This document shows, piece after piece, positions 36,282-45,500 of a stretch of DNA of 64,000 nucleotides. Location: assembly GCF_024347215.1 (NCBI RefSeq), contig NZ_AP025282.1, positions 4,216,001 through 4,280,000 of the forward strand, in the 5' to 3' direction. The DNA is from Aliamphritea ceti (GTDB taxonomy: Bacteria > Pseudomonadota > Gammaproteobacteria > Pseudomonadales > Balneatricaceae). The notes below the pieces were generated by a model. The model saw nothing but the letters and a program-made list of their open reading frames with translations, did no database searches and was not told where the DNA came from. A program made the translations under genes and the position numbers. Every line of letters begins with the position of its first letter. Position 1 is the stretch's first letter.

Positions 36282-37538
36282 ATGAAAAACAAGCTCACAC
36301 TCTGGTCAATGCTCGCCAGTATTTATATTACACAATACATCGGCCTGGCTTTTATTATGTCAGCAACCTTTTCCATTCTCAGAGAACAGGGAGTGGAACT
36401 TGATAAGCTGGCGCTGTTAAATCTTGCTGCTATCCCTCTGGTATTTAAAATACTTTACGCCCCCCTCATCGATAAGTATCGCTGTTACTTTCAGGGTAAA
36501 TATCGCAGCTGGCTGATATTCGCTATGACAGCTATGTCAGCACTGCTGGCAATTACCAGTATGCTGAGCTTGCAAAATCATTTCACCTGGCTATTCATAA
36601 TTCTGACCGTTTACGTACTGGCTACCGGAATACAGGATGTTTCCGTCGATGGTTTGTCCTGCAAACTGTTTAACAAAGACCAGCGTAAGTTCGCCAGTAG
36701 CATACAATTTTCAGGAAACTTACTCGGCAATATTATCGGTGGCGGCCTGATTCTGATTTTTTACCCATGGTTACAATGGCAAGGTTCATTACTGTTACTG
36801 TCGGGTCTGACCTTTATTTCACTGTTACAGATAATCTGCTTTCAAGAACCAGAAGAAGCCACTTCAAATACTGCCGATAAAAGCCACCTAATGACTCTAA
36901 CGTTATGGCATGAAGTGCGTTTGTTTATTAAACAGCATCGCTACTGGCTTATTTTTTTAACGGTATATCCCATGGGTTTCAGCAGTGGCACGGCAATATT
37001 AAATTCTCTACTGGTTGATAGCGGCTGGGAGTTACCCGAAATAGGCTTTGCCGTCAAAGTTTACGGCTCTGCTATTGGCTTTGCTTCAGCATTACTCGCC
37101 ACCTTACTCATTAGCACTTTAGGTCGCGCCAAAGCGTTAACGACTATTACCATCATTCAGGCCACAGGGCTTATATGCATTGTACCGGTCACCTTTGGAT
37201 ACACTGACACACTTACTGTTTATGTTGCCATTACCGCTTACTACATCGGCTTTCCGGCAATACTGGTCACGCTTGCCACAATCATTATGGATAAAGCCGC
37301 CGTCACACAGAACAAAGCAACACTCTTTACGCTGCAGTTCAGCCTGGTCTCATTGATGGGATTTCTATACTCAGCTCTTAACATGACGTTAGCCAACCTC
37401 TGGGGCTACAGCATAATCGCAATTGCCAGCGTAACACTCACCTACGGCGCGGCAGTGTTTTCCTGTTTTGTTCTCAGGCAACAATCTACAGAACAACAAA
37501 TGCCTGCGGGACATACCGGCTTAGAAAAATCCCTCTGA
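36282..37538 (+). CDS. MFS carrier, RhtX/FptX-like siderophore transporter
   Basis: About 418 residues with roughly 12 membrane helices and no signal peptide. The N-terminal half has FKILYAPLIDKYRC after helix 2 and YVLATGIQDVSVDGLSCKLF, characteristic of the PAT/AmpG-like group that includes RhtX and FptX, which move siderophores across the inner membrane. GTG 36276 two codons earlier is an alternative start. It lies ~110 nt after the TonB receptor and before a ferric-siderophore reductase gene, on the same strand. Function is therefore inferred as inner-membrane uptake of the same siderophore. A long imperfect inverted repeat (36183-36232) lies between it and the receptor. Confidence 0.85.
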   Translation: MKNKLTLWSMLASIYITQYIGLAFIMSATFSILREQGVELDKLALLNLAAIPLVFKILYAPLIDKYRCYFQGKYRSWLIFAMTAMSALLAITSMLSLQNHFTWLFIILTVYVLATGIQDVSVDGLSCKLFNKDQRKFASSIQFSGNLLGNIIGGGLILIFYPWLQWQGSLLLLSGLTFISLLQIICFQEPEEATSNTADKSHLMTLTLWHEVRLFIKQHRYWLIFLTVYPMGFSSGTAILNSLLVDSGWELPEIGFAVKVYGSAIGFASALLATLLISTLGRAKALTTITIIQATGLICIVPVTFGYTDTLTVYVAITAYYIGFPAILVTLATIIMDKAAVTQNKATLFTLQFSLVSLMGFLYSALNMTLANLWGYSIIAIASVTLTYGAAVFSCFVLRQQSTEQQMPAGHTGLEKSL

Positions 37539-37591
37539 TCAAACCTAAGCATTATTAGTCTCAACACCACTTACTGATAAGACAAACAGCC

Positions 37592-38713
37592 ATGCATACC
37601 CCTATTCAAGATATTGACCACAAGATAGATATTATTGATCACGTTAATCAGGACCACACAGAAGAACTGTTAACAATCGCGCACGCACACTCACCTGATC
37701 TCAGCATTGAGTCGGTAAAGATCACCGACATTTTTAAAGAAGGTTTACAGGTCAGCATCACCCCGCAAACAGGTAAGCAGGCCAGTGATGTTTTTATTCC
37801 TTTTGAAATTGAAGGGGATCTGGAAGAAAAGATTTTATATTCAGCTTATGCAGCTATAGCCAAGCAAGGCAGTGATTTCAGCAGTTCACGTAAACGTTTT
37901 TTTGAAGTCACTCACAAACAGCAGTTGAGTAAAAACTTCATTCGGATAACTGTACAGTCCAGCATGGCATTGCCCGGTTATTACCCCGGCTACGCCTATG
38001 GTTTTATTTTAAAAACCATCCAAAAGCAGCCGAAAAACTATCAGGATAAAACCACCAAAAGCTGGCTACAGAAAGCCACCAGCCGCTTCTTTATCTGGCT
38101 AATGAAACGCTTATCCAGTAACAGCCGCCAGAAAATGCTCACGAATATGAATAAAAATGTTCGTCTTTATACCTTACGAAAATCCTGGAAAAGCAACGAC
38201 AGCAACGGAATTATCCATCACGGACTGATTGATATATTCACCCATGGCGACAGCCCTGGCAGCATCTGGGCCAACAATTTGAATGCCGGCGATATTATTG
38301 CAAGCCGGTCAGAATCTAAAGATAAGCACCCACACTTAGTCACTGGCCAGGCAGTACTCATTGCTGATGAAACAGCATTCCCTGCGCTTGCAGGTATTCT
38401 TGAACATTGGCAAAACCCTGTTCCGCCATATGTCGTAATTATCTGCACATCAGCAGACGAACAAAGCTATTTTGACGAAGTTGAACTGCCAGAAAATACA
38501 AAAATGCATAAAATTATCTGCCCGGCAGAGCAGCAAGCAGAAGAAGCTTTATCGATTTTAAAACATTTAAACAGCCTCGATGTTGTATGGGCAGCACTGG
38601 AAGCAGAAGCAGCCAAAACAATTCGACGCTATTTTCGTAATGACCGCAATATTAGCGGTAAGCACAATCACACCAAAGGTTACTGGCGCTTACGCACCAC
38701 ACAAAACGACTAG
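37592..38713 (+). CDS. DUF2470 / siderophore-interacting (SIP) ferric reductase
   Basis: 373 residues. The N-terminal ~100 residues (IIDHVNQDHTEELLTIAHAH, then IPFE) resemble DUF2470, found in heme-iron use proteins. The remainder is a ViuB/SIP flavin reductase: RFFEVTHKQQLSKNFIRITVQ, VRLYTLRK (FAD binding), IDIFTHGDSPGSIWA, LIADETAFPALAGIL, and the C-terminal VWAALEAEAAKTIRRYFR and KGYWR motifs. It would reduce the imported ferric siderophore to free iron in the cytoplasm. The region between the FAD motifs carries a basic insertion (~145-190). It is last in the uptake cluster. Confidence 0.9.
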   Translation: MHTPIQDIDHKIDIIDHVNQDHTEELLTIAHAHSPDLSIESVKITDIFKEGLQVSITPQTGKQASDVFIPFEIEGDLEEKILYSAYAAIAKQGSDFSSSRKRFFEVTHKQQLSKNFIRITVQSSMALPGYYPGYAYGFILKTIQKQPKNYQDKTTKSWLQKATSRFFIWLMKRLSSNSRQKMLTNMNKNVRLYTLRKSWKSNDSNGIIHHGLIDIFTHGDSPGSIWANNLNAGDIIASRSESKDKHPHLVTGQAVLIADETAFPALAGILEHWQNPVPPYVVIICTSADEQSYFDEVELPENTKMHKIICPAEQQAEEALSILKHLNSLDVVWAALEAEAAKTIRRYFRNDRNISGKHNHTKGYWRLRTTQND

Positions 38714-38732
38714 AAGAGTTATACCCAAAAGC

Positions 38733-38783
38733 GGCTCAGCTACTGACCTCAGTGATAAAAATTATCGCCAATGTAGCTGAACC
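38733..38783. repeat. Inverted repeat after the siderophore cluster
   Basis: GGCTCAGCTAC (38733-38743) is mirrored by GTAGCTGAACC (38773-38783) with one mismatch and a 29-nt loop. There is no clear T-run. It lies in the convergent gap between the reductase gene and the UspA pseudogene. Confidence 0.5.
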
Positions 38784-38827
38784 ATTAATACCCATAACCT
38801 TGAAGATATAAGCCGATAGCGCTGCTG

Positions 38828-39240
38828 TTAACGCACCACAAAAACGGATACTTTTGCGTGTGAAGCGATATAGCCAGCATGTGCAGGGAAAAAATACTCC
38901 ATCATCCCCGGGACATGGGTAGACATGACAACCAGATCGATATCGTAATCATCGATAGATTTCATAAGTAACTTGTCTATTTCTGCGCCGGGATCAACAG
39001 AATGAATTTCATGGGCAACCGTTTTAATACCATGAGTAGTCTGAAATCTTCTACCAGAGCATTCAATGTCAGTGAACGTTTCGACTCTGTGCGAACCGCT
39101 GCATCAGGAAGATTACTGCCAATGCTGACAGCATGTAATTCAGCACCATGTGATTTAGCAACTTCAGTCGCCATAGATAAAGCACGTTGCTGCGCGTCAG
39201 TTTCGGTAAAATCCAGTGGGATCAAAATTTTCTTATACAT
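38828..39240 (-). pseudogene. Universal stress protein (UspA) gene with frameshift
   Basis: Reads MYKKILIPLDFTETD.. with the UspA fold start and ELHAVSIGS, to about residue 66 (LVEDFR). The frame then shifts: the -1 register continues HGIKTVAHEIHS, DLVVMSTHVPGM and ends VSVFVVR before TAA at 38828-38830. Adding one A (AGA CTA to AGA ACT) near 39043 restores one frame of about 138 residues, the normal UspA length. The ATP-binding glycine loop appears altered (STHVPG). It is probably inactive as read, or a single-base sequence error. Confidence 0.8.
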
Positions 39241-39518
39241 TTTGTCCTCCTTATTTACTTGGATTCTGATATTTCCTTTATGCTCCCCTCACCCTAAGTA
39301 TAGCAATCACTAAAATTCTCCCATTGAACATCCATTGGTATAATCGAGTTCAGGAGCTTAACGGCGGGTAGCAGACCTATTACTTTTTGAGTTTAGCTGT
39401 AAGGAAACCAACATAATCTCAGCATCATCTTTCTCTTTTGCATCTATCAGGTTACAGCCTGGATTTTCTTTAGTAGATTAAGCACTCGTCAACTTTCCGG
39501 TTTCATCGCAAAGCAATC

Positions 39519-40955
39519 ATGAAAAGCGCCAAATTTGTTCAGGGCTCTACGCTCAAGCATGTCTCAGTCATGACGATCAGCAGCACCATAGGTTTACTGG
39601 CGCTGTTTGCTGTTGATCTGGTCGATATGTATTTTCTCAGTTTGCTCGGTCAGGAAGAATTAGCGGCTGCTATCGGCTTTTCCGGCACACTACTATTCTT
39701 TTTAACGTCGGTTGGTATAGGTATTCAAATTGCGATGGGGGCACTGGTGTCCCGGGCTGAAGGCGTCAGCAACCGCGATTTAGTCAGCCAGTATTGCTCC
39801 AGCGTACTGCTATTCAGCCTGATTGCCTCAGTAATGGTTACGCTGCCAGCATGGATCTGGCTCGAAGAGCTTCTTATGTTCCTCGGCGCCCGTGATGTAA
39901 CCCTCAGTCTGGCACTGGATTACAGCCAGATACTATTACCAAGTACCCCGCTACTTGTATGTGGTATGTCTGCTGCAGCCACCCTGAGAGGATTAGGGGA
40001 TGCCCGAAATGCAATGTATACAACCCTTGGTGCGGCAGTGGTTAATGCCCTGCTGAATCCGCTGTTTATTTTTACCTTTGGGCTGGAGATTCAGGGTGCC
40101 GCTATTGCATCAGTACTCTCCAGAGTAGCCCTGGTTGGGATTGCTCTGTACGTCGTTATTCGCCGGCATCATATCCACTGCCGGCCAGACTGGCAGCAAA
40201 TGCGCAGAGACCTGAGCACAATTCTTCCAATTGCAGTTCCGGCAGTTCTGACTAATCTGGCAACCCCTATTGGTGGCAGTTACGTACTGAAAACCATGGC
40301 AAGCTTTGGCGACAGTGCTGTTGCAGGGGCAGCGATTCTGGGACGGGTTACGCCGGTAGCTTTCGCGCTTATTTTTGCTCTCTCCGGAGCAATTGGACCT
40401 ATTATCGGCCAGAATGCCGGAGCTGATCGCTATGACCGGGTGCGCGCTACTTTACTTAACGCCCTGCTAATCAACTTTGTATATATACTGCTTGTCTGGC
40501 TGGTTCTATATCTGACGGGCGATTCAATAATCGCCGCATTTAGCGCCACTGGAGAGGCAGCCTATCTAATTGATTTTTATACGACCTGGTTAGTTATAGG
40601 CTTCAGCTTTAACGGGGTTTTATTCATCGCTAATGCCGCTTCAAATAACCTGAATCATGCCACTCAGGCAACCTTGTTTAATTTTGCAAAAGCTTTATTT
40701 GGAACGATTCCACTGGTGTATCTGCTATCCCAGTGGTTTGGAGCAGCTGGTGTCTTGGCCGGTGAGCTCGCAGGCGCTGTCGTATGGGGCACTATCGCGC
40801 TGGCCGTTGTGATGTGGCAAATCCGTCAGTTAGAACGCCAGCATACTCATATAAGCTGCCGCGAACCGGAAGTATCAGAAGCGATGGCTTCACCCTTCAG
40901 CTCTTCGCAATGCCAGTTAGGCTGTACCTATGTGAAAGGCAAAGGTGAAAAATGA
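39519..40955 (+). CDS. MATE-family multidrug/metabolite exporter
   Basis: 478 residues, about 12 helices in two homologous halves. Half one opens TISSTIGLLALFAVDLVDMYFLSLLGQEELAAA and half two IAVPAVLTNLATPIGGSYV, typical MATE starts. It uses a Na+ or H+ gradient to export organic cations or metabolites. The C-terminal ~30 residues are a cytoplasmic tail with several Cys and His. It is not in an obvious operon; the LysR gene downstream is convergent. Substrate unknown. Confidence 0.93.
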   Translation: MKSAKFVQGSTLKHVSVMTISSTIGLLALFAVDLVDMYFLSLLGQEELAAAIGFSGTLLFFLTSVGIGIQIAMGALVSRAEGVSNRDLVSQYCSSVLLFSLIASVMVTLPAWIWLEELLMFLGARDVTLSLALDYSQILLPSTPLLVCGMSAAATLRGLGDARNAMYTTLGAAVVNALLNPLFIFTFGLEIQGAAIASVLSRVALVGIALYVVIRRHHIHCRPDWQQMRRDLSTILPIAVPAVLTNLATPIGGSYVLKTMASFGDSAVAGAAILGRVTPVAFALIFALSGAIGPIIGQNAGADRYDRVRATLLNALLINFVYILLVWLVLYLTGDSIIAAFSATGEAAYLIDFYTTWLVIGFSFNGVLFIANAASNNLNHATQATLFNFAKALFGTIPLVYLLSQWFGAAGVLAGELAGAVVWGTIALAVVMWQIRQLERQHTHISCREPEVSEAMASPFSSSQCQLGCTYVKGKGEK

Positions 40956-41056
40956 AGCTTTATATAAGTGATATGTTCCTAGCTGTTCACACGGGGTTAC
41001 TTTACTTTCCATCTCGCCTTAGCAGCTCTTTAAATGCCTCTTTAACAAATATCTAT

Positions 41057-41974
41057 TTAATCTATTTTCAAATCTTTGACGGTCTCAAGCAACCAGGTTT
41101 TGAAACGTTGACAGTTAACATTGTCGCGGGCGTCTTTTCTGATCGCGATATAATAACTGTCGGTAATCATGGGCGTTTCCGAAGCTTTAACCAAACGTCC
41201 GCTATCCAGTTCGATCTGAATCAGATAACCCGGTAACACAGTGATTCCAAGGCCATGTAACGCAGCATCCAATAAAAATTGAAAATGTTCGTACTGCTGG
41301 CTGGATAGCGCTGCCATTTCACTATTATTCAGACCGACTGATTTCAGCCATTGCTGGGTGGCAGACAGATCACTGGGGGTATCCGGAGCCATATGGTGCA
41401 AAAAGGGATAACGAAGAATATCAGCCTGCTGGACAATTTTGCCGTGTTTTTTCAATAATTCAGGCGCGCAAACAGCAAACATTTGCGGACGCAGTAAAAA
41501 TTCACAATCAAACTTAGGCCAATAGCCTTTACCGTAAAGAATGGCGATATCAAAACCTAATTTAGCGCCATAAAGATTTTGTATATCGGTCGCAAAATCC
41601 AGTTCCACATCAGGGTATTTCTGTTGAAAACCGGTGAGCAACGGTAACAACCAACGCGTCGTTAGCGAAGGCTCTGCACCGACCCGTAACTGTTTCTTCC
41701 TTGCAGACTTGAGCTGAGCTGTTGCCCCGTTCAGCAGGCTTAAATACTTAATCACCTGAGCGGCATATTCCTCACCGGCTTCAGTCAGTACTAGGCGCTG
41801 CTTTACCCGCAGAAACAAAATGCACTCCAGCTGTTCCTCTAAACGTTTTATTTGCCGGCTAACTGCACTCTGAGTCAGGCATAGCTCTTGCGCTGCCAGG
41901 GTGACGCTCAGATGCCGGGCCGTCGAAGCAAAACAACTTAACGCAATAGTCGAAGGTAAATGACTGTTGATCAT
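41057..41974 (-). CDS. LysR-family regulator (GcvA-like)
   Basis: 305 residues with the helix-turn-helix LSVTLAAQELCLTQSAVSRQIKRLEEQL and an effector domain. It is closely similar in its DNA-binding half to the LysR at 51707 (CLTQSAVSRQIK.LE..L.C.LF.RVKQRL.LT). It is divergent from the class II aldolase gene at 42076, and an inverted repeat (41974-42000) starts in its own start codon, suggesting autoregulation and control of the aldolase. Confidence 0.92.
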   Translation of the reverse strand: MINSHLPSTIALSCFASTARHLSVTLAAQELCLTQSAVSRQIKRLEEQLECILFLRVKQRLVLTEAGEEYAAQVIKYLSLLNGATAQLKSARKKQLRVGAEPSLTTRWLLPLLTGFQQKYPDVELDFATDIQNLYGAKLGFDIAILYGKGYWPKFDCEFLLRPQMFAVCAPELLKKHGKIVQQADILRYPFLHHMAPDTPSDLSATQQWLKSVGLNNSEMAALSSQQYEHFQFLLDAALHGLGITVLPGYLIQIELDSGRLVKASETPMITDSYYIAIRKDARDNVNCQRFKTWLLETVKDLKID

Positions 41975-42000
41975 AGATCATTACAATTTGGAATAATCTA
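41974..42000. promoter_or_regulatory. LysR operator-like inverted repeat overlapping the LysR start
   Basis: TAGATCATT (41974-41982) and AATAATCTA (41992-42000) are mirrored at eight of nine positions around a 9-nt centre. The core fits the LysR T-N11-A rule (T41981, A41993). Its first base is the first base of the LysR ATG on the minus strand. Confidence 0.5.
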
Positions 42001-42075
42001 TGAAGCATAAGTCGATATCTACCGGTAAACAAGAGGAATATCTTTAGCCAAACAGACACCTAGAGAAACATTAAA

Positions 42076-42813
42076 ATGCAGAATAATATCGAGAAAAAGC
42101 AACGAACGGACCTGGCCGCCGCTTATAATTTACTTCATCATTATGGCTGGAGCGATCAGATATTCACTCATATTTCAGTCAAGCTTGAGCGCTCTGAAGC
42201 AACATTTTTAATCAACCAGTACGGTTTACTCCCAGAAGAAATCAATGCGTCTAACCTATTGGAAATCGATCTTCAGGGAAGCAAACTCAATAATACGGAC
42301 GCTGATGTAAATCCCGCTGGCTTCACTATTCACAGCGCTATCCACAGTCACTGCCCTAATGCTCACTGCGTCATTCATACACATACAATGCCGGGTATGG
42401 CAATCTCAGCGATGGAAGCCGGATTATTACCTGTTAATCAGACCAATATGGCATTTTACGAAAAAGTTTCTTACTACGATTACGAAGGTATTCCGCAGGA
42501 TCTGACTGTAAGAAAACGGATCGTCGAAGCCATGGGCAGCAACAACTGTATGATACTGCGTAATCATGGATTGCTAACAACAGGCCGCAGTGTCGCTGAA
42601 GCGTTTTTCTATATGTACTACCTGAATGCAGCCTGCGAAATACAACTCAATGCCCTCAGCACAGGCCAGCCTCTCACAACTCCCTCAATAGAACATTGCC
42701 GCTTCACAGCCGAGCAGTTTGCTGATCCCTCTTACCATGACCAGAGTGTCAAATTATTCTGGGATGCCCAGCTACGAAAGCTGGACAGATCCGCCAGCCA
42801 GTTTCGAAACTGA
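42076..42813 (+). CDS. Class II aldolase/adducin family protein
   Basis: 245 residues. The metal-binding His pair is in HTHTMPG (~97-102), with a third His in RNHGLLTTG, and INQYGLLPEEI is the substrate phosphate/carboxylate loop area. Family members are aldolases, epimerases or decarboxylating enzymes acting on small hydroxy-acids or sugar phosphates. GENE context is a catabolic region: divergent LysR upstream, convergent M20 amidase 21 nt downstream. The substrate is not set by the sequence. Confidence 0.88.
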   Translation: MQNNIEKKQRTDLAAAYNLLHHYGWSDQIFTHISVKLERSEATFLINQYGLLPEEINASNLLEIDLQGSKLNNTDADVNPAGFTIHSAIHSHCPNAHCVIHTHTMPGMAISAMEAGLLPVNQTNMAFYEKVSYYDYEGIPQDLTVRKRIVEAMGSNNCMILRNHGLLTTGRSVAEAFFYMYYLNAACEIQLNALSTGQPLTTPSIEHCRFTAEQFADPSYHDQSVKLFWDAQLRKLDRSASQFRN

Positions 42814-42834
42814 TTTATTAATACACTTCCTGAA

Positions 42835-44424
42835 TCACTTTCCTGGTGATTCGGGGATCCACCATTCATCGCCTCTCACTGTATGGACATATTCCGGCCA
42901 TCGGAATCCATGAGGAGCTTCATAATCGCACAAAGGTGCAATCCAGTTATCACCTCCGATTCCCCCTGTACGCTGTTGAAACTCCTGCTGAGCCTGCTGT
43001 AACAAATCAGATTGGGTCAGTAAGTCGACAATAGTCATACCGATAGTTTTACTGGCGCAATTAATCATAGGATCGATAGTTTCCCGAATACCTCCTAAAG
43101 CGTTCATCACCCAGGCTGGATATTTGCTGCCATTTTTCGGTGCGTTTAGTGTCGGACGAGCAATATACAATCGTACCGTCGGGGCATGCCAGCAATATTC
43201 GGTATAATCATCTGAAGTGAAGTTTTTCTGCCACTCAGGCAACTGTTTTCGCAATTCACGCTCAGCATCCTGCGGTGAAATAAGCGTTTCACAGGCATCC
43301 ATAAATGGCTTTTCCATGTCAGGGATACCTAAGTTACGCTGAATCTCCCGCGCTTTATTAACCGCTTCACCCTGATTAAATTTAGGCGGACCAACTAATT
43401 CCAAATTCCGATAAGTGAGATCCGCAAGGGTATGATTAGCCAATCCCGGCCGCGATTTACATACCCAGTCACGGCGCCAGCTACAATGGGAAATACCTGC
43501 GGCAGCCGCTGCATTCTTATCCAGCACCTGCATCACGGTTTCCGCCATTTCTATCGTCGGTACCCGCATCATGTATTGAATCTGAGCAACCTGCGCCGGC
43601 AGATTATCGGCCGTTGCCTGCCCAGCAGTGAGAATACACTCATTCATTGACCAACCAGTACCTGCTGAAACCATAGATTCACGCAGCATTTTAGAGCTAG
43701 TGTACATCTGTATCAGTGCGTCATTAGCACCAGGGGCCCTGGCCGATGCATGGGAAGCAGCTATCGGCGAATCTGCTTCGCCATGTTGCGATAACCAGTT
43801 CTCAGGATCAGTACATTCGAACGTATAAATCGCAGAATACGCCGCACCACAATGAGTATCCCAACGGGTAGTGTTACACAGCGGGAACATATAAAAGGGA
43901 TGAAAACTGATCGCTGCATCCAGATCATCGTAATACCCTTTAGCCGCATGAATCGGCTTTGAACCACGAACCTTCTCCGCCGGCTCACCAAAAAACTTTA
44001 AGGTGCCGGGAATATTTTGTTGTTGCATCACCGCTTTGGCAGCCAACAAACCTCCTAAAGCACTGATACCCAATGCCGAATGCGGATCTGTATGACCACC
44101 TGCATGTTCACTTAAACCGTCACGGGGACGTTGTTTTGTATCTGCAGCCTGACAATTACCCGGCACCGCATCGTATTCCGCATAGCTACCGATCACCGGA
44201 CCATCACCATTACGCCATACTGCACAAAAGGCCGTTGGCATGCCGCCACTCCCTTCTTCCACCTCAAAACCTTCTGCCCGTAAGCGTTCAACATACCAGG
44301 CACAGGATCGATATTCCCGCCATGCTGTCTCGGCATAATCAAAAATAACCTGATGCCAGTCAGACAGTTGTTGTTGATGCTGATCGACCCAATCCAGAAC
44401 ATCATTCTTAGATAACTTAATCAT
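42835..44424 (-). CDS. M20 family amidohydrolase (AbgB-like)
   Basis: About 529 residues from ATG 44422-44424, which has GGGAG six bases upstream. Features: GSYAEYDAVPGNCQ and GGHTDPHSALGISALGG (metal-site Asp and His), FGEPAEKVRGSKPIHAAKG and DAAISFHPFY, all matching AbgB/p-aminobenzoyl-glutamate hydrolase-like M20D amidases. The family cleaves amide bonds of N-acyl or aryl amino acids with two metal ions. It is last in the leftward TRAP-ureohydrolase operon, 39 nt after the COG0523 gene. It probably hydrolyses an amide in the operon's substrate. Confidence 0.88.
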   Translation of the reverse strand: MIKLSKNDVLDWVDQHQQQLSDWHQVIFDYAETAWREYRSCAWYVERLRAEGFEVEEGSGGMPTAFCAVWRNGDGPVIGSYAEYDAVPGNCQAADTKQRPRDGLSEHAGGHTDPHSALGISALGGLLAAKAVMQQQNIPGTLKFFGEPAEKVRGSKPIHAAKGYYDDLDAAISFHPFYMFPLCNTTRWDTHCGAAYSAIYTFECTDPENWLSQHGEADSPIAASHASARAPGANDALIQMYTSSKMLRESMVSAGTGWSMNECILTAGQATADNLPAQVAQIQYMMRVPTIEMAETVMQVLDKNAAAAAGISHCSWRRDWVCKSRPGLANHTLADLTYRNLELVGPPKFNQGEAVNKAREIQRNLGIPDMEKPFMDACETLISPQDAERELRKQLPEWQKNFTSDDYTEYCWHAPTVRLYIARPTLNAPKNGSKYPAWVMNALGGIRETIDPMINCASKTIGMTIVDLLTQSDLLQQAQQEFQQRTGGIGGDNWIAPLCDYEAPHGFRWPEYVHTVRGDEWWIPESPGK

Positions 44425-44462
44425 ACGACACTCCCAAATCACACTCTAAGCATCTATATAGT

Positions 44463-45455
44463 CTATTCTGATGGCAGTACACAGGCATCGAATGAGGCCT
44501 GCATCTCCGTCTGATCAAAGCTACCGGCAGCACCTATTACAACTAACTCAGTATGTGGTTTCCCCAGCCACCCCTGACTACGGTCCCACTCCTGACGATT
44601 ACCAACCATCTGTAAAATTAGTCGCGTATCAGCCAACTGCCGGCTATAAACAATGCCCTTAGCACGGTAAATATCGTTTGGAAATTGTTCGATTACAGCG
44701 CGTAATTTGTTGATACACACAGCTTCTTCAGTACGCCAGCTCCAAGTTTGAAATAGCTTACTATGATCCTGCTCCTCTGCTTCCGCTGGTCCTTCTGAAA
44801 GCTTGCGCAGTGACAAAAAACTGCCTTGTTCAACGCTGCGTTCTTTAACTTCGCCTGTGAATAAAATATCCAACGGTACATTCGCATAACAGGTTTCAAT
44901 CACACGTGCCGAGGGATATAGCCATTGTTTATGGATTCCATCGAGCATTTCAGCGGAAATACAATCGACTTTATTAATGAGAATAATATCTGCGGCATCG
45001 AGTTGCGCCATAGCCAGCTGTTTTACCTGGCCTTCAATCTCATTAATAGACTCGGCATTAACAAGGGTTAGCACAGAGTCAATCTGAAAGCGGTCGCGAA
45101 GCTGAGGGTAACGCATCGTGTTGATTATCTTAGTGGGATCAGAAACCCCACTGGTCTCAATGACAATATACTCAGGCGGACCATCTGGCTGATTCAGAAG
45201 GTTTTGCAGTTCATAAACTAAATCATTCTGAATACTGCAACAGATACAGCCATTACTAAGACTGATCGTATTAGCTTCCTGTTTTTCCAATAACTGGCTA
45301 TCAATATTAATTGCGCCGAAGTCATTCACCATGACAGTTATATTAAGACCGTGGTCACCATTGAGTATATGATTCAATAAGGTCGTCTTCCCTGAGCCTA
45401 AAAAACCACTGATCACACAGACTGGGATAGCAGGTTGCAGTTTTTGATTATTCAT
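44463..45455 (-). CDS. COG0523 (CobW/ZNG-like) metal-chaperone GTPase
   Basis: About 330 residues from ATG 45453-45455; the frame begins six codons earlier at TTG. It has Walker A GFLGSGKT (17-24), the metal motif SNGCICCSIQ (CxCC, 70-73), Walker B VIETSGVSDP, NKVD and a C-terminal CobW_C domain with IYRAKGIVY. These G3E GTPases deliver Zn, Co, Ni or Fe to client enzymes. Its place between an amidohydrolase and an M20 amidase gene, with a ureohydrolase nearby, suggests one of these metalloenzymes is the client. It is not next to the zinc locus at 28-33 kb. Confidence 0.92.
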   Translation of the reverse strand: MNNQKLQPAIPVCVISGFLGSGKTTLLNHILNGDHGLNITVMVNDFGAINIDSQLLEKQEANTISLSNGCICCSIQNDLVYELQNLLNQPDGPPEYIVIETSGVSDPTKIINTMRYPQLRDRFQIDSVLTLVNAESINEIEGQVKQLAMAQLDAADIILINKVDCISAEMLDGIHKQWLYPSARVIETCYANVPLDILFTGEVKERSVEQGSFLSLRKLSEGPAEAEEQDHSKLFQTWSWRTEEAVCINKLRAVIEQFPNDIYRAKGIVYSRQLADTRLILQMVGNRQEWDRSQGWLGKPHTELVVIGAAGSFDQTEMQASFDACVLPSE

Positions 45456-45500
45456 AAACAGACTCGCTTTCAATCAATACATTTAACAGTTGGTGCAAAA

